Assembly: GCA_038253125.1 (NCBI GenBank)
Contig: JBBSHM010000096.1
Location: forward strand, 1-9,318
Direction of reading: 5' to 3'
From: JAUJNH01 sp038253125
GTDB taxonomy: Bacteria; Actinomycetota; Acidimicrobiia; Acidimicrobiales; JAUJNH01
Length of the DNA stretch: 9,318 bases
Positions 6,435-9,318 of the stretch are shown in pieces. Each line of letters starts with the position of its first letter. Position 1 is the stretch's first letter. The notes under the pieces were generated by a model. The model made no database searches and was not told the DNA's origin. It saw only the letters and a list, made by a program, of their open reading frames with translations. Made by a program: the position numbers and the translations under genes.

Positions 6435-6438
6435 TCGG
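6408..6438 (+). repeat. 31-bp direct repeat, copy 2 (end of response regulator gene)
   Basis: Identical to 5558-5588. In the regulator frame it reads PRRNGGTA and then TGA, so the copied segment provides the stop codon. The left arm of the palindrome is only partly kept: six base pairs (CCCCGT with ACGGGG) remain around CGAA, which might act as a weak terminator. Both copies also share a nearby CCCCGCCGCC, suggesting the copied block was about 45-50 bases with a small indel. Confidence 0.9.
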
Positions 6439-6518
6439 ATGCCTCCGAGCAGCCTGCGGAAGCGGTGACGCCGAAAGTAGTTCGTCGTGGTCACTCGACG
6501 GTGGGAGCATGGCAGTAG

Positions 6519-7403
6519 ATGCGACTCTGCAAGCTGCACGGCCTGGGTAACGACTTCCTCGTCCTGCTCGATGACGGGTCCGCCGGGTCCGACGGGCTAG
6601 TGGCGCCCGGTTGCGCCATGGCCCTGTGCCATCGGCGCACCGGGGTGGGGGCCGACGGGCTGATCCGGTCCGAGCAGCTCGGGGGCGGGGCCGTCTCCTT
6701 CGAGCTGCTGAACGCGGACGGGAGTCCGGCTGAGATGAGCGGCAACGGTGCCCGATGCCTGGGGCTGGCCGCGGCCCGGGCCGGCTGGTGGCAGGACCGG
6801 TCGCAGCCGCTCGCCCTGCGCACGCCGGTGGGGGAGCGCCTCCTCGAATGGCAGGGTGGCGACCTCGGCCAGGCTTCGCTGCGTGTCGGAATGGGGCCGG
6901 TCCGGGCCTTGAGCGGTCCGGCGGAACAGCGGCGGCAGCTTTTCGCCGGTGGGGACGGCAGCCGGGAGTGGCCGGTCGACGTCGGCAACCCCCATGTCGT
7001 CGCCCTGCTGGATGGGCCGATGCCAGCACTCGGCGAGCTCGAACGGGTCCTCGGGCCCGTACGGGCCTGCGGTCCCGGCGGCGCCGGCGACTTCAACTAC
7101 GAGTTCGTGGTGCAGGGGCCCGAGGAAGGGGCGCTGACGATGGTCGTGAACGAGCGGGGCGTCGGGTGGACCCAGGCCTGCGGCACGGGGTCGGTGGCCG
7201 CCGCCTGGGCCGCGCACCAGCAGGGTTGGACCGGTCGCCTCGTGACCGTGCACAACCCGGGCGGGGCGGTCCAGGTCGACCTGTCGGAGCCGGAGGCGCG
7301 CCTCACGGGGCCGGCGGTGTTCGTCGCCACCGTCGAGACAGGGCCAGAGCCGGCCCGTCGGGCCCCTGAAGCCGCCGGGGCTGGAGTGCGGCGGGGCTCA
7401 TGA
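6519..7403 (+). CDS. dapF: DapF, diaminopimelate epimerase
   Basis: Interconverts LL- and meso-diaminopimelate, supplying lysine and the peptidoglycan cross-linking residue, by a two-cysteine, cofactor-free mechanism in the cytosol. The 294 residues show KLHGLGNDFLV at the N-terminus, LLNADGSPAEMSGNGARC with catalytic C80, DVGNPHVV, NYEFV, and NERGVGWTQACGTGS with catalytic C221. One position in the last motif, often Glu (GET), is Trp here (GWT); the substrate-binding Glu-Arg pair (E212, R213) is kept. The ATG at 6519 has GGGAG about 11 bases upstream. The stop overlaps hflX by ATGA. The gene normally follows miaA in actinomycetes; here the two-component and ABC cassette separates them, so it probably has its own promoter in 6435-6518, though I see no convincing -10/-35 pair. 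Confidence 0.96.
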   Translation: MRLCKLHGLGNDFLVLLDDGSAGSDGLVAPGCAMALCHRRTGVGADGLIRSEQLGGGAVSFELLNADGSPAEMSGNGARCLGLAAARAGWWQDRSQPLALRTPVGERLLEWQGGDLGQASLRVGMGPVRALSGPAEQRRQLFAGGDGSREWPVDVGNPHVVALLDGPMPALGELERVLGPVRACGPGGAGDFNYEFVVQGPEEGALTMVVNERGVGWTQACGTGSVAAAWAAHQQGWTGRLVTVHNPGGAVQVDLSEPEARLTGPAVFVATVETGPEPARRAPEAAGAGVRRGS

Positions 7404-8674
7404 CCCTGATCGAACGGGCGTTCCGAGAGCGGATCATCCTGGTCGGCGTGGTCCACCCGGGCCAGGGCGAGGACGAGGTCGACGCCAGCCTCGACGAGCT
7501 GGCCCAGCTGATCGACACCGCCGGCGCCGATGTCCGGGCCCGGGTGCTGCAGCGCCGGGACCGCCCCGACCCGGCCACCTACATCGGCTCGGGCAAGGCC
7601 GAGGAGCTGCACGTGCTGTCTCTCCAGGTCGACGCCGACACCGTGGTGTTCGACGACGGCCTGACCCCGGCCCAGCAGCGCAACCTCGAGAAGATCCTGG
7701 GCCGCACCGCCATCGACCGCACGGCGGTGATCCTCGACATCTTCGCCCAGAACGCCCGCACCCAGGCGGGCAAGGACCAGGTAGAGCTGGCCCTGCTGCG
7801 ATACCGGCTGCCGCGCCTGCGGGGTCGCCGCCAGGGCCTTGACCAGCAGCGCCAGGGCGGCCTGGCCAACCGGGGGCCGGGCGAGACGGCGCTCGAGACC
7901 GACCGCCGGCGCATGCTGGAGCGGATCACCCGGCTCGAGCACAACCTCGAGCAGCTGGGCCGCACCCGTCGCACCCAGCGCAAGGCCCGCCAGCGGGGCC
8001 GCAACCGGGCCGTGTCGCTCGTCGGCTACACCAACACCGGCAAGTCGACCCTGTTGAACCGGCTCACCGACGCCGGGGTGCTGGCCGAGAACCGGCTGTT
8101 CGCCACCCTGGACCCCCGCACCCGCCGCCTCGAGCTGCCCGGCGGTGAGGTGGTGCTCCTGAGCGACACGGTCGGCTTCGTGAAGAAGCTGCCGCACCAG
8201 CTGGTCCAGGCCTTCCGGTCCACGCTCGAGGTGGTGGGCGAGGCCGACCTCCTCGTCCACGTGGTCGACGCCGCCGCCGCCGACCCGGTGGCGCAGATGG
8301 AGGCGGTGCGCACGGTGCTGTCGGAGATCGGGGCCGGTGACGTGCCCCAGCTGGTCTGTGTCAACAAGTCCGACCTCGACCCTGAGGCGGCCGCCCGGGT
8401 CGCCAGGCACAACCCGGGGGCGGTCGTGGTCAGCGGGGTCACGGGGGAGGGGGTGGACCTCCTGCTGCGGTGCATCGGCGACCGCCTGCGAGAGCTGACC
8501 ACCCCCGTCGAGCTGCTCGTGCCATGGGAGCGGGGCGATGTCATTGCCGCGGTTCACCGCGAGGGCGAGGTGCTGTCCGAAGCCCACGAGGATGCCGGCG
8601 CCCGCATCCGGGCCCGCCTCGACCCCGTAGCCCGCAGCCGCTTCGGAGAGTTCGCCCTGTCGCTCCCGTCCTGA
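7400..8674 (+). CDS. hflX: HflX, ribosome-associated GTPase
   Basis: Translational GTPase that binds the 50S subunit and splits or rescues stalled ribosomes under stress. The 424 residues carry the HflX-specific N-terminal domain with YIGSGKAEEL (61-70) and FDDGLTPAQQRNLE (84-97), then a linker ending GPGETALETDRR (159-170) and a coiled-coil region. The G domain follows, with G1 GYTNTGKST (209-217), G2 Thr in ATLDP, G3 DTVGF (256-260), G4 NKSD (322-325) and G5 near VSGVTGEG. The C-terminal domain with VPWERGDVIAAVH is complete. The ATG at 7400 overlaps the dapF stop (ATGA), implying co-transcription and coupled translation. Nothing is missing or unusual. Confidence 0.97.
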   Translation: MTLIERAFRERIILVGVVHPGQGEDEVDASLDELAQLIDTAGADVRARVLQRRDRPDPATYIGSGKAEELHVLSLQVDADTVVFDDGLTPAQQRNLEKILGRTAIDRTAVILDIFAQNARTQAGKDQVELALLRYRLPRLRGRRQGLDQQRQGGLANRGPGETALETDRRRMLERITRLEHNLEQLGRTRRTQRKARQRGRNRAVSLVGYTNTGKSTLLNRLTDAGVLAENRLFATLDPRTRRLELPGGEVVLLSDTVGFVKKLPHQLVQAFRSTLEVVGEADLLVHVVDAAAADPVAQMEAVRTVLSEIGAGDVPQLVCVNKSDLDPEAAARVARHNPGAVVVSGVTGEGVDLLLRCIGDRLRELTTPVELLVPWERGDVIAAVHREGEVLSEAHEDAGARIRARLDPVARSRFGEFALSLPS

Positions 8675-8718
8675 TCGGGCCGCCGCCGAGAGAAGGCGCC
8701 CAGGAAAGGCCACTCCGG

Positions 8719-9318
8719 GTGGGCACAACGACGGACCTGCGGCATGCTCTAGCTGTGGTTGAAACGACCGACCCGACGGCAGTCCGCGGGGGGTCCTTGG
8801 CTTCGCACGCCCGTCAGTTCGCCAGGCACCTAACGCCGTGGGCGCTCTCGGCCCTGACTGCCGGCTTCCTCGTGGCCCGAGCGCTGCTCGGGCCGCTGCG
8901 CTGGAGCGACCTTGCCGTAGTCGTCACCTTCCTGGCCTCTGAACCGCTCATCGAGTGGGTGGTGCACTCGTGGGTCCTCCACGCCCGGCCCTGGCAGGTG
9001 CTGGGCCGAACCTTCGAGTTTTCCGCTACCAGGGGGCACCGGCGCCACCACCAGGACCCGACCGACCTCGACCTGGTTTTCGTCCCCGGCTGGGTGTTGG
9101 TGTGGCTCGCCCCGGCCCTGAGCGTCGGTCTGTTCCTCGTCGTGCGCCCCGCCCACCTGGCCGCCACTGCGTTGGCCGCCGGGGCGGCTGTGCTGCTGGC
9201 CTATGAGTGGACCCACTACCTGATCCACACCAGCTACCGACCGCGCCGCCGCTACTACAGCCACCTGTGGCGCCACCACCGCCTGCACCACTACCGCAAC
9301 GAGGGCTACTGGCTCGGC
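8719..9318 (+). CDS. fatty acid hydroxylase / sterol desaturase superfamily protein (3' end missing)
   Basis: Membrane di-iron oxygenase family, incomplete at the window end. Numbering from the GTG at 8755: hydrophobic helices lie near 27-45, 52-70, 108-130 and 134-152. The histidine clusters expected to hold two irons are HSWVLH (H71, H76), GHRRHHQDP (H95, H98, H99), EWTHYLIH (H154, H158) and HLWRHHRLHHY (H170, H174, H175, H178, H179). This matches the HxxxH / HxxHH / HxxHH layout of the superfamily, which includes fatty acid and sterol modifying enzymes and CrtZ-like carotenoid hydroxylases. The substrate cannot be told from sequence. Two starts are possible: the GTG at 8719 is preferred because AGGAAAGG lies about 9 bases upstream; the GTG at 8755 has no Shine-Dalgarno. 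It follows hflX by 44 bases. Confidence 0.85.
   Translation, partial: MGTTTDLRHALAVVETTDPTAVRGGSLASHARQFARHLTPWALSALTAGFLVARALLGPLRWSDLAVVVTFLASEPLIEWVVHSWVLHARPWQVLGRTFEFSATRGHRRHHQDPTDLDLVFVPGWVLVWLAPALSVGLFLVVRPAHLAATALAAGAAVLLAYEWTHYLIHTSYRPRRRYYSHLWRHHRLHHYRNEGYWLG

Noticed and set aside
5558..6438. CRISPR-like repeat pair (GTCGAAAC core with a palindrome)
   Set aside because: There are only two copies, 850 bases apart, both inside coding genes, with no spacer array or cas genes.
6509..6550. A 13-codon frame starting ATG at 6509 that overlaps the dapF start, as a possible leader peptide
   Set aside because: It ends after 13 codons without attenuation-like structure or runs of a regulatory amino acid; chance is enough.
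7097..8728. A 543-residue open frame antisense to hflX
   Set aside because: Long antisense frames are expected in GC-rich DNA. The sequence has low-complexity composition without motifs, while hflX on the other strand has every family motif.

Overview
The window is GC-rich (about 65-75% in the stretches counted) and densely coding. Gene content and order point to a high-GC actinomycete. The mix of a tRNA-modification and lysine-biosynthesis block with a fatty-acid-hydroxylase-type membrane protein would fit Acidimicrobiia or a relative, but that placement is inference from gene style, not a measured result. No rRNA, tRNA, CRISPR array or transposase was seen, and no gene-free stretch exceeds about 100 bases.

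Layout: (1) 2-1204 (+), the 3' part of miaB; its 5' end lies outside the window. (2) 1226-1669 (-), a small SRPBCC/START-fold protein, tail to tail with miaB and head to head with the next gene. (3) 1704-2669 (+), miaA. (4) 2749-5694, a cassette on both strands. On the minus strand it holds a membrane-anchored four-Cys protein, a 57-residue Cys/His protein, an ABC-2 permease and only the C-terminal end of that permease's ATPase. On the plus strand, head to head with the ATPase remnant, is a sensor histidine kinase that has lost its N-terminus. (5) 5691-6434 (+), a NarL/LuxR response regulator coupled to the kinase by a 4-base overlap. (6) 6519-7403 dapF and 7400-8674 hflX, overlapping by ATGA. 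(7) 8719 to the window end, an incomplete fatty-acid-hydroxylase-superfamily membrane protein.

How the genes fit together: MiaA prenylates A37 of tRNAs reading UNN codons and MiaB methylthiolates the product. In many actinomycetes miaB, miaA, dapF and hflX lie close together on one strand. Here that block is split by about 3.8 kb holding a two-component system and an ABC-2 exporter, a pairing typical of envelope-stress or drug-efflux modules.

The most notable feature is that this cassette looks rearranged. At about 4753-4770 the ATPase (minus) and the kinase (plus) meet with both 5' ends and the presumed divergent promoter region missing. In addition, a perfect 31-bp copy of the kinase's G-box DNA sits at the 3' end of the response regulator gene in another reading frame, where it supplies that gene's stop codon. 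I see decay or recombination in a regulated efflux locus rather than a clear new system. Less-characterised proteins are the 57-residue Cys/His protein with its strong Shine-Dalgarno and the four-Cys anchored protein beside it.
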